From assembly GCA_021030915.1 (NCBI GenBank), contig JAGEMR010000012.1, positions 186,001-250,000 of the forward strand: DNA of 64,000 nt. The letters run 5' to 3'. The translations under genes were made by a program, and so were the position numbers. Shown here one piece after another: positions 21,463-32,568 of the stretch (position 1 is its first letter; each line of letters starts with the position of its first letter). This stretch comes from Astrothelium macrocarpum. Lineage: Eukaryota; Ascomycota; Dothideomycetes; Trypetheliales; Trypetheliaceae. Under the pieces are notes generated by a model, which was given only the letters and a program-made list of their open reading frames with translations, did no database searches and was not told the DNA's origin.

Positions 21463-23401
21463 CTAGGTAAAATCTTCATCCCAGGCCCCTGGCATAGTCC
21501 TCTCCGGGTGATCTATCATGTCCCAAAACCCTCCGGCCCATTCGTCGAAGGGATTTGATAGCCACAGATACCAGTCATCCGCCTTCGGACCATAATCGAT
21601 AGCGATGATTTCATAGTCTTCATATCCTAAACCAATCGTCCTCGGAATACGCTTGTTTTCAGGTCTTGCAAGCACCTTTTTTTCAATATCGATTACTGTA
21701 GCTATGTCGATGCCTACAAGCATCAACTCCGAAATATAGAGGTTCAATGCTTTTTGAGCGGTGTTCACACGTTTCTCATTCATCCCGGGATACCAATCCA
21801 CTCGCTCGACCAATGTACTACTCACGTAACTGCGGATAAAGTGTGGTAGTGGGTCGGCTTCTGGCAACGTCTTGATGAGACTATTGGTCGTATGCATGTC
21901 TCTGAGAAATGACCTCGCTTCTTCTGCCTCTTTCTCTAAGCCGTCTGCCAGTTGTTTGGCCAACGCGTCGAAGGCGTACCTTATTAACTTAACTTTCTCT
22001 TCGGTGTCCCAATTGGAAAAAGTTTCTTGAATATATTCGCGACTTAGACATGCTCGTACACTTAGAGGGCTCGTTGCTGCCAAAAGTGAGTTATCAAACT
22101 TGGGGAACAGAGTTCTAATACGATCTGCAGGTAACACATCTTTCCATGGCGGCCACATCTCGTTCAATACCGAACGAACTATCTCCTCTGGGGGACTTAG
22201 GAATATCGGAAATATGTCGGTAATATCGCCTGCGGTCCTAAATTCTCCACATGGCAACACTGGCACACATGTGCTAGGACGTGAAGGGATCCAATCTCGG
22301 TGGTTAATGAAAACTTTGTAACCTGCAGCAAGACGTAGATCCATTTGTCCGTCATCATAGTTGACGCCGTGATTTAAAAATGAATATAAAGGGGGAAACC
22401 CCTGGAAGTCGACATCGTTAATGTCTGCTCCGCTCTCCACTAAGTATTCAAGGACCGAGGGGCCATGATCGCTGCAACTGTAGGCAGCATAATGCAAGAG
22501 CCCTTTCTCAAAAGGACTTCGATCCCATATAGATGCTCTTCCGCTATGTAGCAATTCGCAGACCTGAGAAAGATCTCCATTAGCGACAGCTCGGAAGATT
22601 TGCGCATTCTGAGGGCGGAGATTATATGACTGAAGGCTGAAATCCCAGACTGAATTTAAAAATAAGATTGGAAGTCTCAGCTTCATACTGGCGGTATTGC
22701 GACCTTTCGCTTTAGAAGTACCACGGGTAGGTTGACGAGAAGCTGGTTCAATGGTATCAGGGTTCTCATCCGGTGTGTTAATACCTCCGATATCATTGAT
22801 CGCACGGTTATCCCCCGATATCTCGCTGGCAAACCGGCCAGCACTTGATACTGAGGAACTGCGAGTTGATATTACGGTAAGCTCTCCTCTGTGAGTGTTG
22901 AAACTTTGTCGAGACGTCATCCTGAAAAGCATTGGCCAAGAATATAAATAACATGTATTTTGCAGTATACCTATTCTCCACAGCAAGCAAAACGAGAACC
23001 ATACGCTGCGCATTTTCAACTCGCTTGGCTGCCTTTTCAAGCTTCTTTGTCATCCCCACAGCTTTAACACGACCCCAGTATTTCTTTTTTCCAAGTTTTA
23101 TTTGCATTTCTCTAAGAACTTCTCCAACTTGCTGCGAACTCTGTTGTAAAATTGAGAGAACTTTCATAGAGCTTGAAAGGCTTGACGGTTGGAGCGGAAG
23201 AGGTTCGTGGTCCATCTCGACTTGAACAAATTCCAGCACCTCGACGGTAGCTGACAAATCGTCAACTGCAGTCTGAACATCCTCGGGAATGTTCCGAATT
23301 TGCGAGCAGAAAGAGTGCAGCTTCATGATGCCATCAATCAGTTGACCGCAAGCGGCAGCAACGCCGATTCCAGCACTGACTGCGCCGAATACTTCTGCCA
23401 T
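21463..23401 (-). CDS. STAND-type N-terminal domain plus ankyrin-repeat protein
   Basis: Exons 23401-22971 and 22921-21463 give 629 residues. The start MAEVFGAVSAGIGVAAACGQ and the following helical, regularly heptadic ~140 residues match the fungal N-terminal domain found on STAND/NLR-like proteins (Helo-like type). Instead of a NACHT/NB-ARC P-loop there is a short S/T-rich linker, then two to three ankyrin-like repeats (IFRAVANGDLSQVCELLHSG; LHYAAYSCSDHG; LEYLVESGADINDVDFQG). A long C-terminal region of unknown type follows, ending in an acidic tail. Proteins of this layout are often associated with non-self recognition in fungi, but that role is inferred from the domain class only. Intron 1 ends AATAG|GTATAC and the acceptor is TTTTCAG, restoring frame. 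Confidence 0.75.
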
Positions 23402-24485
23402 CACGCAAGACTTTATCGTGATAACGTTGTAATGCAATAGCGTCTATGCTACAGTGGTTGTCAAGGCGATGAAAATAGACGAAGAGGCCGTCTTTGAGAA
23501 GTTAGAGAGCCAATTTTCGAAGATATTCAGCAAAACAGCGAACAGATCACTTAAAGCAGCAGGAGAAGAAAGGACATCCTAACTTTTGTGAAGCACCTTC
23601 TTTTGCTAGTGCTTGCGGTCGATGTCAGTGGTGAGCTGCGACACACTGCGTTCCTCAGCCGCATTTGCTGGATCAGTTCCTTAAGGCCGGCCGAGGCAAT
23701 TTAGTGCACATATATTTACCCAATGCGGTCGAAGTTAGCCATTACGAGAACAAATTTTCTCAAATGGTAAATCTTGACCCGTGTTCCCCGGCAGAACGAT
23801 TACGTCTATCGTCCAATTTAACCAATCTGGCAAACTTTAAACCATTCTCTACTAGCATTTATCTGTCATTTCGTGGCCACTAAGTTGCTGAATCAATTCT
23901 GCTGATCCAACATGATTCGGTTGATCAATGGGTTAAAGCCTCTTTGAGCAAAGTGCAGAGTTACAAGATCATTGATAGACTTGTATGAGAAAGAGTTCTG
24001 GTGTTAAGCCTTGTGTCGCTGTCGTTGGCGTTGTCCGCCGATCTATCTGTGACCGTATTTTCTTGGGAGCTTTCCAAGCCAGCGAGGAAGAGCGTTGCGG
24101 ATTGCAACGCTACATTGCTTAGATGCAATTCCGAAAGCCAGAATGACGACTACTGACCAACATCACGAACACAAACATGCGTGATGTTCTACAACCCTTC
24201 GATCTTCAAATCTTTATTTTAGTGGCCAAGAACGTGCATGTCAATGGAGCGACGTTAATCATACGACTATTAGAAAGCCTCCTTCTCACACCCAATCCCG
24301 TTAAAGCCATAGTCCTTGATTGACCGACGGAAAACAGCTGGATCAGATCGCACACTTCGGACACATGGCGGTTCTGTAAAACAACATGATGACCACGAGT
24401 TTTGGCGGCCATGCTGGAGCGACGAATTGAGCTTGTTGCGCTGAACTGAGAGACTCTTGAAGTATGGAAGAAAGCGTCTTCTGAA
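23402..24485. other. Intergenic region
   Basis: About 1.1 kb upstream of the ankyrin gene and downstream of the ATP-grasp gene. Short frames only (23665-23883 plus, 24206-24412 minus), no support for any of them. Confidence 0.45.
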
Positions 24486-25985
24486 CTAGAATGTCACGTC
24501 ATCACTCGCATCCTTCAACACCTTAATCTCCTCCTGCAGCTTCTTCTCATCCTCCGCGCCTACCACAACATCCGCGAGACTGACCCCATTATCTCGATCT
24601 TCATACCATGATACAATACACAAGCGGCCATCCTCGAACTTCCCTCTCCATTGCTCGATAAAAGAGTCTCGCGTCTCTTTCACCGTAATGCTAAATGAAC
24701 TCGCGGACTGGCATCCTCGGCTTGTGAAGTGTGTACGTAATAGCGGCAGACACATGCTCCCCGACGTCCTGACATTCAAATCCACGATGTTGAAGTTCCC
24801 CTTACTTTCCCCATTTACCGGCGCCGTCTCGAGGATATCCGCCCCCACTGGTCCATAGTACCCGTACGAACTCAGCCATTTCGCAATTTCCCCAATGACG
24901 GAAGCGAATTTCTTCTCCAACTCGTCTTGGTGAGGATAATTGATTGTCGAACCGACCCAAGACCGGTTCTCATCGATCATTTGTTCGGATGCAGCCATGA
25001 ATATATATCCTCCCTCGTCGGTGACGAAGAATGTCAGGCCGTAGTCGCCAATAGGGTCTTGTACCATTTCGGAAATGAGATGCGTGCCGGGATGAAGGTG
25101 GTGGTTCTCTTCGGTAATTTGAGATAATAACTTGCGAAGAGGGCCAGAGGAGAGGTCTTTGAGAAGGGATTGTTGGTCTTCTCTATTGCTGACGACGTAA
25201 GTTCCGGCGCCGCCGTAGGTCTGTTGGTTTTTGAGGACGAAAGGGATGGGATGGTTTGATATAATATTAAGAATGCGGTCGGCTTGCTCATTTAGCCATG
25301 CGCCGCGGGAGCCTGTGCAGGATGCTGGAGTGACGATCTCGTTGTTTGCGATGCATGTCTTGCAGCAGTTGCTGAGTTGTGGACTGAAGCCTTGGACTTC
25401 TAATGATGTCGTTTTGGGTGTTGGGAGACCGGAGTTTGCGAGTGCGCCTTTCGTGTTGAGGTACCAGTGTGTATCGAGAGGGACGATGAGCGGATATTGC
25501 TCTAAGCAATCGAGGACGACCTTGTAGCCGAGACAGTCCACGTTGTTCTCTTTGATGGGAATCTGGTTAGGTCCGGCACAGAAGACGAAGTTTGGTTTCT
25601 GTCTGGGATCAAGATTCTCGACTGTCTTTTTGACTTCCTGCTTGTCGTGCGCAATTTGGTCTGCCGAGCGACTGACGTGAAACATGATGATGGCAGAATC
25701 ACCGGTAATGAAGGCATCACGTTGAGGGACAAGCGAGAGGTACTTCATGCCGAGTGAGCGCTGAAGGCCGGTATTCTTGTCCGTGAGCTCATCTTTGGGC
25801 ACATTGTTGAATGGGTTGTCTTGGTATATGTACTTAGTATTGCGAGGAAAGTCAGGAGATATTTTCATGAGAGAATTAACTCCTGTAAGAATGAAGCCGA
25901 GTCTCTTGTGGGCATTATTTGGACTTGCTCTCTTGTAGAGATCCGTAAGCGTGGCATCAAGCGTGATGACGGGAAGATCTGCCAT
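24486..25985 (-). CDS. ATP-grasp domain protein (fungal 'solid-state culture-specific' type)
   Basis: Single-exon protein of 499 residues. The central part shows an ATP-grasp fold: a lysine strand (IPFVLKNQQTYGGAGTYVV) with its glycine-rich loop, an acidic strand (HLISEMVQDPIGDYGLTFFV), and a metal/nucleotide-binding strand near the end of the fold (FNIVDLNVRTSGS, D-x-N). The N-terminal ~150 residues form the substrate-side domain. It resembles the Aspergillus-type 'solid-state culture-specific' ATP-grasp proteins, whose reaction I do not know; ATP-grasp enzymes generally ligate a carboxylate to an amine or thiol. A cysteine cluster (SNCCKTCIANN) in the middle is unusual. No signal peptide. 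It stands alone, with no neighbouring NRPS or PKS genes suggesting a biosynthetic cluster. Confidence 0.82.
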   Translation of the reverse strand: MADLPVITLDATLTDLYKRASPNNAHKRLGFILTGVNSLMKISPDFPRNTKYIYQDNPFNNVPKDELTDKNTGLQRSLGMKYLSLVPQRDAFITGDSAIIMFHVSRSADQIAHDKQEVKKTVENLDPRQKPNFVFCAGPNQIPIKENNVDCLGYKVVLDCLEQYPLIVPLDTHWYLNTKGALANSGLPTPKTTSLEVQGFSPQLSNCCKTCIANNEIVTPASCTGSRGAWLNEQADRILNIISNHPIPFVLKNQQTYGGAGTYVVSNREDQQSLLKDLSSGPLRKLLSQITEENHHLHPGTHLISEMVQDPIGDYGLTFFVTDEGGYIFMAASEQMIDENRSWVGSTINYPHQDELEKKFASVIGEIAKWLSSYGYYGPVGADILETAPVNGESKGNFNIVDLNVRTSGSMCLPLLRTHFTSRGCQSASSFSITVKETRDSFIEQWRGKFEDGRLCIVSWYEDRDNGVSLADVVVGAEDEKKLQEEIKVLKDASDDVTF

Positions 25986-27063
25986 TTTCTTTCGAGCAGT
26001 GAAATCCGATAGAAAGGATCAAAGTCGTCAAGCAATTCTTAAAACGACAAATCTCGTGCAGAGAGCCTTGCGTCGGAGGTAGCGCCTCTTCTGTCTAGGC
26101 AAGCTCTGCAATACAGGACAATGCAATCCACGTTCTTCTGTTCCGATAGCAGTAATAATTTTGCGAAATCTTCGGCGCTGGTAGCGCTCATTCAATTGAT
26201 ATGGCTTCCTGAGAAGCTTCACGATAGTCGCTGGGCTAAAAATTGGGCTTTGGCTTGACATGTGCTTTCAGGCAGCGTCAACAGAGGAAGAGTACCATCA
26301 TACATGCCATCATGCGTTTGCGGTTGCCATGCTATGACATTCACAGTTTCTAACTACCTCTAACCTACGTCGAGCAGGTTCTGGAGTATGATAGGCTACA
26401 GTAGCACATGAACGTCACGTATGCGCCCTCTCAACGCGTTCAGCTCAGTGTTCAGCTCCAAATTTGTAGTCGAGCGTGTCCTAGATTTCGTCATAAGAAT
26501 CTTACATGCAATGAGCGTGTCTCAGCCTCATGCAGGAGCTCATCACCTGCAGCCGCATTTGGGTCTAACGCCGAAAGCTTGCCAGTGACAGGCTGACAGA
26601 AGTGGGCCGCCTGAATCGAGATCGCAATTCAAACATTTCGATCCGAGCGGCCGTTGCCGACCCGACTCAGTTTCTTGGATTTGTCTCAAGCCACCAACAA
26701 TCCAAAGTCAGAAGCGGCAGAGGGGGCAAGGCAACCAGCGGAATGCGGGAAAAACCTTGCCGCCCAGAGCGTGTCTGTTGATTAAGACTGCTTGAGTGTT
26801 TCGGCAATGCAATTCTTTTTTTTTTTTTTGTGCTAGCTGCGAGACTACTGCAAGAGGCGCTCCAGGCGCTCCAGCCATTTGGTTTGAGAAATCCAACGGT
26901 CACTGCAAAGGGTCTGGTCGCAACGTTAGAGTTTCTAAATTTACAAAGAGGCGTCTCTTTAGGATGTGTAAACAAAGATGACCGTCGACCAGTAGATCGT
27001 AAGTTGATTATAGGAGACGTCTAATATGTACAGAGAAAAGTGTCCTTTTCAGAGGTGAAGAAG
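25986..27063. other. Intergenic region with a poly-T tract
   Basis: About 1.1 kb between two minus-strand genes. It includes a 14-16 nt T run near 26815-26830. Short frames on both strands around 26400-27020 overlap each other and have no support. Confidence 0.45.
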
Positions 27064-28692
27064 TCACGGCTTGATGTCCTTTTCTTCAATGACTTCTCGC
27101 ACCGGGCCATTGTAAATCTTTCGCCCGTAAATTAGCCAGAACGCCAAGCACAGAACCAGCGATAGTCCGTAGATGGGGCCTGCATAGTTCATTTGGCTCC
27201 AGCTAACAGGCTGAAATGGAGGGAAGACTATGAAGCTCGTAATGAGGGCAAGGTATGCCAGTGCAAAGAGATTGACGAACAAGCCATATCTTCCTATGGA
27301 CCAAGGACCGAATGGCACTTCCTTTTTGTCGAAGCGCCGATAAACCAGTAGGACAATAGGTAGAAAGTAAGACGTGTAGTGTCCGATGAGCGCAAGTGAG
27401 ATGAAGGCTTGAAATGCTGTCTGAGAGCCAATATTAATGCAGCCCAGAATTGCCGCGACAATAACGACTAGAAATAGCGATCGGAGGGGAATCATGTACG
27501 TGCCGCTAACGTGATCAAAGAACCTTGAAAACGGTAATCCGTTGTCTCTAGCGAATGCCCAAGTAAGCCGCGACGCAGATGCTAGGACACCTAGTGAGGT
27601 GAAGATGACAATGACGGTCATAAAGGATACCATTGCGGTCGTTGCACCCTTAGATTTTGTCGCATCGAACAGAATCTGAATGATTGGGTAGTTGGTCTTG
27701 GTCGCAAATGTTGACTTGAGATCACCAACGCCGAAGAGTATGATAATTGTCATTGCAATTCCGAAAATGCCGTTGATGAATTGAGACCACACCATGCTCT
27801 TGGGAGCGATCACATTAGATTGCTTGACTTCTTCGCTCATGTGGGCAGTTCCATCGATACCGACAAAAGTATACGCGGCGCTCATGAGCCCAATAAACCA
27901 AACCAAAGCCTTATCGTTCCAACCCGAAGAGTTTTCATAGTCCGTGAACACGAATTCCGCGGTGCTCTGCGGTGTCAGATAGACGAGGGGAACCAGCAGT
28001 ACAAAAAAAGCTCCAACGAAGAAGATGAAGGCAAAAGTTTCGATATGTGGGAACTTTCGTATGCCGAGGATATTCACAGCTGTCGTAATGGCCAAGACCG
28101 CCCAGTAGATAAGAGTGCCCTGATAAGGAACTGGCTTGTAGCTTTCGTAGTTTAGAATCGCCATCCCTTGAATGAGCTGTGCAACCACAAAGCTCGTACT
28201 AGCATATAGCGACATCCGAGCAAAGACGGTTATCCATCCGGCAGCCCAGCTGAAGGCCGTAGCATATCGGACAGGCGAAAGAAGCGCGACCCAATGATAC
28301 TGAGCGCCTGCAGTAGGCGCCATGGAAGTCAATTCTGCCAAAGAGGCGGCGATGGCCATTGAGCCGATCCAGCAGAAGATGAGGCCATAGAATAGGTTTA
28401 CAGGTCCACCGCTGACCATTCCGTTTTGAAAAGTAGCTGCTACCGACACCCAGGCTGCCTGCAACGTCGTAGCGAAGGCAACGAGGGACACCAAGCCGAA
28501 GTTACGATTTAGTTTTTGTCGTTTTCCGAGTAAAGCCAGAGTCCTGGCGTCCATGTCCAGCTTCTGATCTTCCAGACTTCCAGAATCGTTAGATGTGTTA
28601 TTCTCGACACGCTCCTTCAGCGGGCGACCTGCCGGATGCTGCAAGGCATTGCGCGCCTGCATAGGGCTTGTCCAAGCCCAATCCAACGACAT
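27064..28692 (-). CDS. Amino acid/choline/GABA permease, APC superfamily
   Basis: Single-exon membrane protein of 542 residues starting at the ATG at 28692; the in-frame codons upstream begin with TTG. About 12 hydrophobic helices are visible, bracketed by hydrophilic ends. Family markers: LNRNFGLVSLVAFATTLQAAW at the first helix, the GGPVNLFYGLIFCWIGS segment, SLAELTSMAPTAGAQYHWVA, FVGIDGTAHMSEEV in the middle, and ASRLTWAFARDNGLPF. This pattern matches fungal transporters annotated as choline (Hnm1-like) or GABA permeases. The exact substrate is not determined from the motifs. It would sit in the plasma membrane and act as a proton-coupled importer. Confidence 0.88.
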   Translation of the reverse strand: MSLDWAWTSPMQARNALQHPAGRPLKERVENNTSNDSGSLEDQKLDMDARTLALLGKRQKLNRNFGLVSLVAFATTLQAAWVSVAATFQNGMVSGGPVNLFYGLIFCWIGSMAIAASLAELTSMAPTAGAQYHWVALLSPVRYATAFSWAAGWITVFARMSLYASTSFVVAQLIQGMAILNYESYKPVPYQGTLIYWAVLAITTAVNILGIRKFPHIETFAFIFFVGAFFVLLVPLVYLTPQSTAEFVFTDYENSSGWNDKALVWFIGLMSAAYTFVGIDGTAHMSEEVKQSNVIAPKSMVWSQFINGIFGIAMTIIILFGVGDLKSTFATKTNYPIIQILFDATKSKGATTAMVSFMTVIVIFTSLGVLASASRLTWAFARDNGLPFSRFFDHVSGTYMIPLRSLFLVVIVAAILGCINIGSQTAFQAFISLALIGHYTSYFLPIVLLVYRRFDKKEVPFGPWSIGRYGLFVNLFALAYLALITSFIVFPPFQPVSWSQMNYAGPIYGLSLVLCLAFWLIYGRKIYNGPVREVIEEKDIKP

Positions 28693-29689
28693 CCTGTGTA
28701 GATACAAATGTTTGTCAAGAGAAACTTAAGTCGTCATTGAAGTAAGGGAAGTATGGTTCAACTGGTGATACAGAGCTGCTTCGGTGGGAAGCTGGAGACC
28801 TCCAAGAACTATGTTGCCGTTGCTTCGCGTTGTCCAGAAGGCTGCCATGTCGTGCATGGTGAGAGATGAGGTACTCATTGTGTTCTCTGCCGTGTTCAGC
28901 ACATCGACCATGGATTGCCAGACATTGCCGCAGCTTCATCAGCTGGATTCCGCAGGACGGAGAGGCTATGTCTTAGCCTCTCATACGGACATTCTTTCCA
29001 CTTCAAGGCATGGGCCGAGAAAACTAAGAGGAGCGATTTAGGGTTCTGACAGGCTTGGCTTTGGAATCGCTCGATTCGCGCTTCCAATTTCCCAGAGCAT
29101 CCGGTTTGATGTTGGCTTCGAACATGGGTTCGACACTTTTGAGAAGGGGCTGAGGAGATCAGAAACGCTTGCGAGTCAATCGCAAACTGACATGCCTTTT
29201 TTTTTCTTCTTCTGTGTGTTGCGTACGTCTGCCCTGATGAAGCACGAACCAAAAGTGCATGTGGAATTGATTGTGCATCGTCAACTTACGTCCGATGGCT
29301 AAATTATGATGAGCACCCCTAGTTTCCGCTTCCTTGATGTGGTCTAGCTTATCACGTGTTATCAGCCTCATGACTTTTGTCAGCTATTCAAAGCTGAGTC
29401 AGATTGAGTATCGTGTATTGAGATATTCATCAATAAAATCTAGATAAAAACTAGCATAAAATGGCCAAAAAGGGCAATGTATCATGACTAAGCGGCACAG
29501 CACATTGCACGTTCACGAGCTCATGTGCTTTCAGTCATCTCTGATAATTGGTTCGGAGGATCTTCTCTAAGAGGATGAGACCCACAGCGCTAGCCATCGG
29601 GGATGGGTTGACGATGTAGGAGTCTCCACCACGGCGCGCCCGATCCCGCGGCGCGATCACCAAATCAATTCTCATCACCGAACGTTCGA
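28693..29689. other. Intergenic region bordering the AT-rich island
   Basis: About 1 kb with the permease promoter. Short frames on both strands overlap and are unsupported. Close to the right end (29628-29660) a GC-rich segment with GGCGCGCC and CCGCGGCGCG directly abuts the collapse into AT-rich sequence. Confidence 0.4.
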
Positions 29690-30559
29690 ATTAGATTACC
29701 TCAATAACAATAATAGATAATTAGATCGGATGAAATTGAATCAGTAGAATTAATTCGTATATTTTATTTAATATAATTATTTTAATTTAAATAATATTAT
29801 AGAATTTATTTTATATATTGTAAATAATCTTGATTAGAAGATATTTCATTTTCATTTATACGATTTTTTATTATTATTATAATATTTTAAATTTTTTTTG
29901 ATATTTTTTATTATTTCTATTATTTTTATTTATTTTAAAATATCTTTATTTTAAATCATTTATTCGTTATTTATTATTCAATAATTTTTTATTTTTATTA
30001 TATTTGAATTATTTATTTTTTCTTCCACCGTTATTGAATTTTTTATTAATCGCGTTTATATTCTATTTTATATTTAATTTCAATTTATTTATTAATCTAT
30101 TTTTATATTTTTTAAATCTTTTTTTATTCTTTTTCAAATTATTCAATTTTTTTTTATTATTATTATAATTCATGAATAAATTGAATTTTAATAAAATTAA
30201 AAAATATTATTTTATTAAATTAAAAAGATATTTTTAATTATTTTTGATAATTTATTTTTTATTTTTAAATTTGAAATATATTTTTAAAATTCGAAAATTT
30301 TATTTTAAATAAATGATTTTTTATATTTTATTATAAATTCTATATTACGAATTTATTAATTTTTTTTTATATAAATGAATTCAATTTATTATTGAATTTT
30401 ATATAAAATCGTTTTTAATATTTTATAAATATCATATTTAAAAAAATAGAATTTAAAAATCATTCGATTTATTTTAAATTATTTTTTATATTAATTTGAT
30501 CGAATATTATTAAAAAATTGAATAATTGAAAATTTATTTTGGATTAATCATTTTTAATA

Positions 30560-30615
30560 ACGTGGTTTACCACTCAGCCGGTCATATCAGTCAGTCGGTC
30601 ACTTTCCGCACCAGA
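30560..30615 (+). repeat. Left terminal inverted repeat of the pogo-like element
   Basis: Begins ACGTGGTTTACCACTCAGCC. The first 51 bases match the reverse complement of the right end exactly, then one mismatch and four more matches. It is about half G+C, while the sequence on both sides is almost entirely A and T. Confidence 0.95.
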
Positions 30616-31989
30616 AAACCATTTAAACTTTTATCGCGTTCTAATTTTTTAACGATTATATCAATTTATATTAAAAAAGAGAATATTATTCTTATTATTA
30701 ATATAATTTAATCTGCAAAATTTCAAGATAAAAATTTAAATTAACGCGCAATTGTGAAATATTATAATATTTCACAGAATTCATTAAATGATAGAATAAA
30801 TAACCGATAATAACACGCGTCAATTCAATCATAACGTCATAAATTGGATTAATTTGAAGAATAATCGTTAATCAAATATATATTCGATCAAGATTCAAAA
30901 GGATTTCCATTATATCTTTCTAATATGAAAGATATGACCAATCTTTTATTGAAATCGCGTGGAGATAAATTAATTGGCAGGCACTGAATAAGACGATTTA
31001 TCGACGCATAATCAGATCTCAAAATCAAATTCAATCGCCTATACGATTATCAAAGAATATTATAAAAAAATCCAAAAATTATTTCGGATTGATTTGAATT
31101 ATTACGTAATATAATGAATAAATATAGAATATATAAAAAGGATATCTATAATTTCGATGAAATAGATTTTATGATGAATATAATAATCGCGTTAATAATG
31201 ATAATATGTATTGAAAGATATGATAAAATCAAATCTGTATAATCTGATAATCAGAAATAAATTATAATCATTGAATGTATCAATATTAAGAATTGATGTA
31301 TTCCGTTTTTTATTATCATTCAAGACATCTATTATTTCACGAATTGGATTATAGAATCAGAATTTTCCGATAATTAGATCATTAAACCTATTTTCAATAA
31401 ATGGACCGATAATAAAACAAATTTGGATTGGATTCAATATTTTGATAAATATATAAAAGACTATTCAAAAGATATATATTGATTATTAATTATTAATGGA
31501 TATGAAAGTCATTTATTAGCCGAATTCAATAAATTTTATGACGAAAATAAAATTATTTTAATCAATATATCTATATATTCATTTCATTTATTTTAGTTAT
31601 TGAATATCATATTATATTCATTTTTAAAACGCGTATATAATAATAAAATTAATCTATTGATCAAAATTATGATTAATCATATTATTAAATCCGAATTTTT
31701 TATCGTATTTAAATCTATCTATTTCAAAATTTTTATAGAATCAAATATCAAATCTAGATTCAGAAGAATTGGAATTATATTTTAAAATTCAGATTTTATA
31801 ATTTTTAAATTAAATATTTATTTAAAAATATTTATATTATTGGATAATCGTCCATTAACCGTTCATGAATAAGAATTATAAATCCCTTCCAATTTCTAAT
31901 AAATAATCAAATAATTCAATTTCATCAAAAAACGAATTTTTGTTCATTAAGGAAATTCTCCAATATCAATTATTGAAATTGTAAATCAG

Positions 31990-32331
31990 ATGGCGAAAGA
32001 TACGCAGATAATGGCGCATTTAATTATCTTTTTGACTGAACGAATACGTATTCTTGAAAACGCAAATATGGCACTTATAAAACATCGGAAGGCCAAAAAA
32101 TCACGTATACAATTTGAAAAAGCATTTAATATAAATGATTCTATAAAATTACTGACTGAAAAGGGTTCAAAGAAACGGTATATGTCTGATGAAGACAAAA
32201 ATAATAGTCCATCAAAAAAGACGATAGCGATTTTACGACGATATAATAATTACGACATAACTAGACACAATACACGTATTTATAATAAAATTGAAAAAAT
32301 AGATACTGAATCAGAATCCGATGAAAAATAA
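31990..32331 (+). pseudogene. Surviving C-terminal open frame of the pogo-like transposase
   Basis: A 113-codon open frame downstream of the DDE remnants and inside the right TIR. It reads LTERIRILENANMALIKHRKAKK followed by basic and acidic tail segments. This resembles the C-terminal coiled-coil plus basic region that ends many fungal pogo/Fot1 transposases. Its first ATG is probably an internal methionine. It is clearly less AT-rich and less mutated than the rest of the body. I regard it as a transposase fragment, not an independent gene, though it could be expressed as a short protein. Confidence 0.6.
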
Positions 32332-32376
32332 ATAAATTTTCAAATTGTTATTATGTATATTAATGTTGATGGGGTA

Positions 32377-32432
32377 TCTGATGCGGAAAGTGACCGACTG
32401 ACTGATATGACCGGCTGAGTGGTAAACCACGT
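32377..32432 (-). repeat. Right terminal inverted repeat of the pogo-like element
   Basis: Reverse complement of the left TIR, with 55 of 56 bases identical. It ends in ...GGTAAACCACGT followed by TA. Confidence 0.95.
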
Positions 32433-32568
32433 TAATAATAATTCATTAAAATAGAATAATATTTTGGATCATTTCGATCTCATCATCACAAAAATCGGCT
32501 TCAAAATTACCGGATTAGAAAATCAAATAATCAAATTATCGAATGAACGAATTATAGATAAAAAAGTA

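Larger units (their letters stand above)
30560..32432 (+). mobile_element. Degraded pogo/Fot1-type (Tc1/mariner superfamily) DNA transposon
   Basis: The element is 1,873 bp with ~56-bp terminal inverted repeats and a TA dinucleotide on each side (30558-30559 and 32433-32434), the target site of Tc1/mariner elements. Sense is the plus strand. Although broken by many stops, the body still shows the DDE_1 transposase order. A segment corresponding to the family's 'ILDGHGSH' strand reads LLIINGYESH (from 31483), with an arginine codon turned to TGA just before it and the catalytic aspartate turned to asparagine (AAT at 31495-31497). It continues through NKIILI to IESNIKSRFRRIG (about 31740), matching the family's ESNIKSGFR-type motif. 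The size is right for Fot1-like elements. Non-functional as it stands. Confidence 0.85.
29690..32565. repeat. AT-rich, RIP-like degraded repeat island
   Basis: Composition changes abruptly from gene-like DNA to extreme AT-rich sequence at about 29690 and returns at about 32565. Homopolymer-like T and A runs dominate, no gene survives, and the few Cs and Gs are mostly in CG or TCG contexts. In filamentous ascomycetes this is the usual result of RIP acting on repeated DNA. The left part (29750-30557) is much richer in T than A on the plus strand, which suits a retroelement whose A-rich coding strand is the minus strand; no protein motif survives to prove it. A DNA transposon is nested inside (30560-32432). 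Confidence 0.8.

Noticed and set aside
24486..25985. ATP-grasp gene as part of a biosynthetic gene cluster
   Set aside because: Neighbours are an ankyrin protein and a permease separated by ~1 kb gaps; no NRPS, PKS, methyltransferase or cluster regulator adjoins it.
30526..30711. 61-codon open frame spanning the left TIR
   Set aside because: Crosses the TIR and flanking AT-rich DNA; open only because of base composition.
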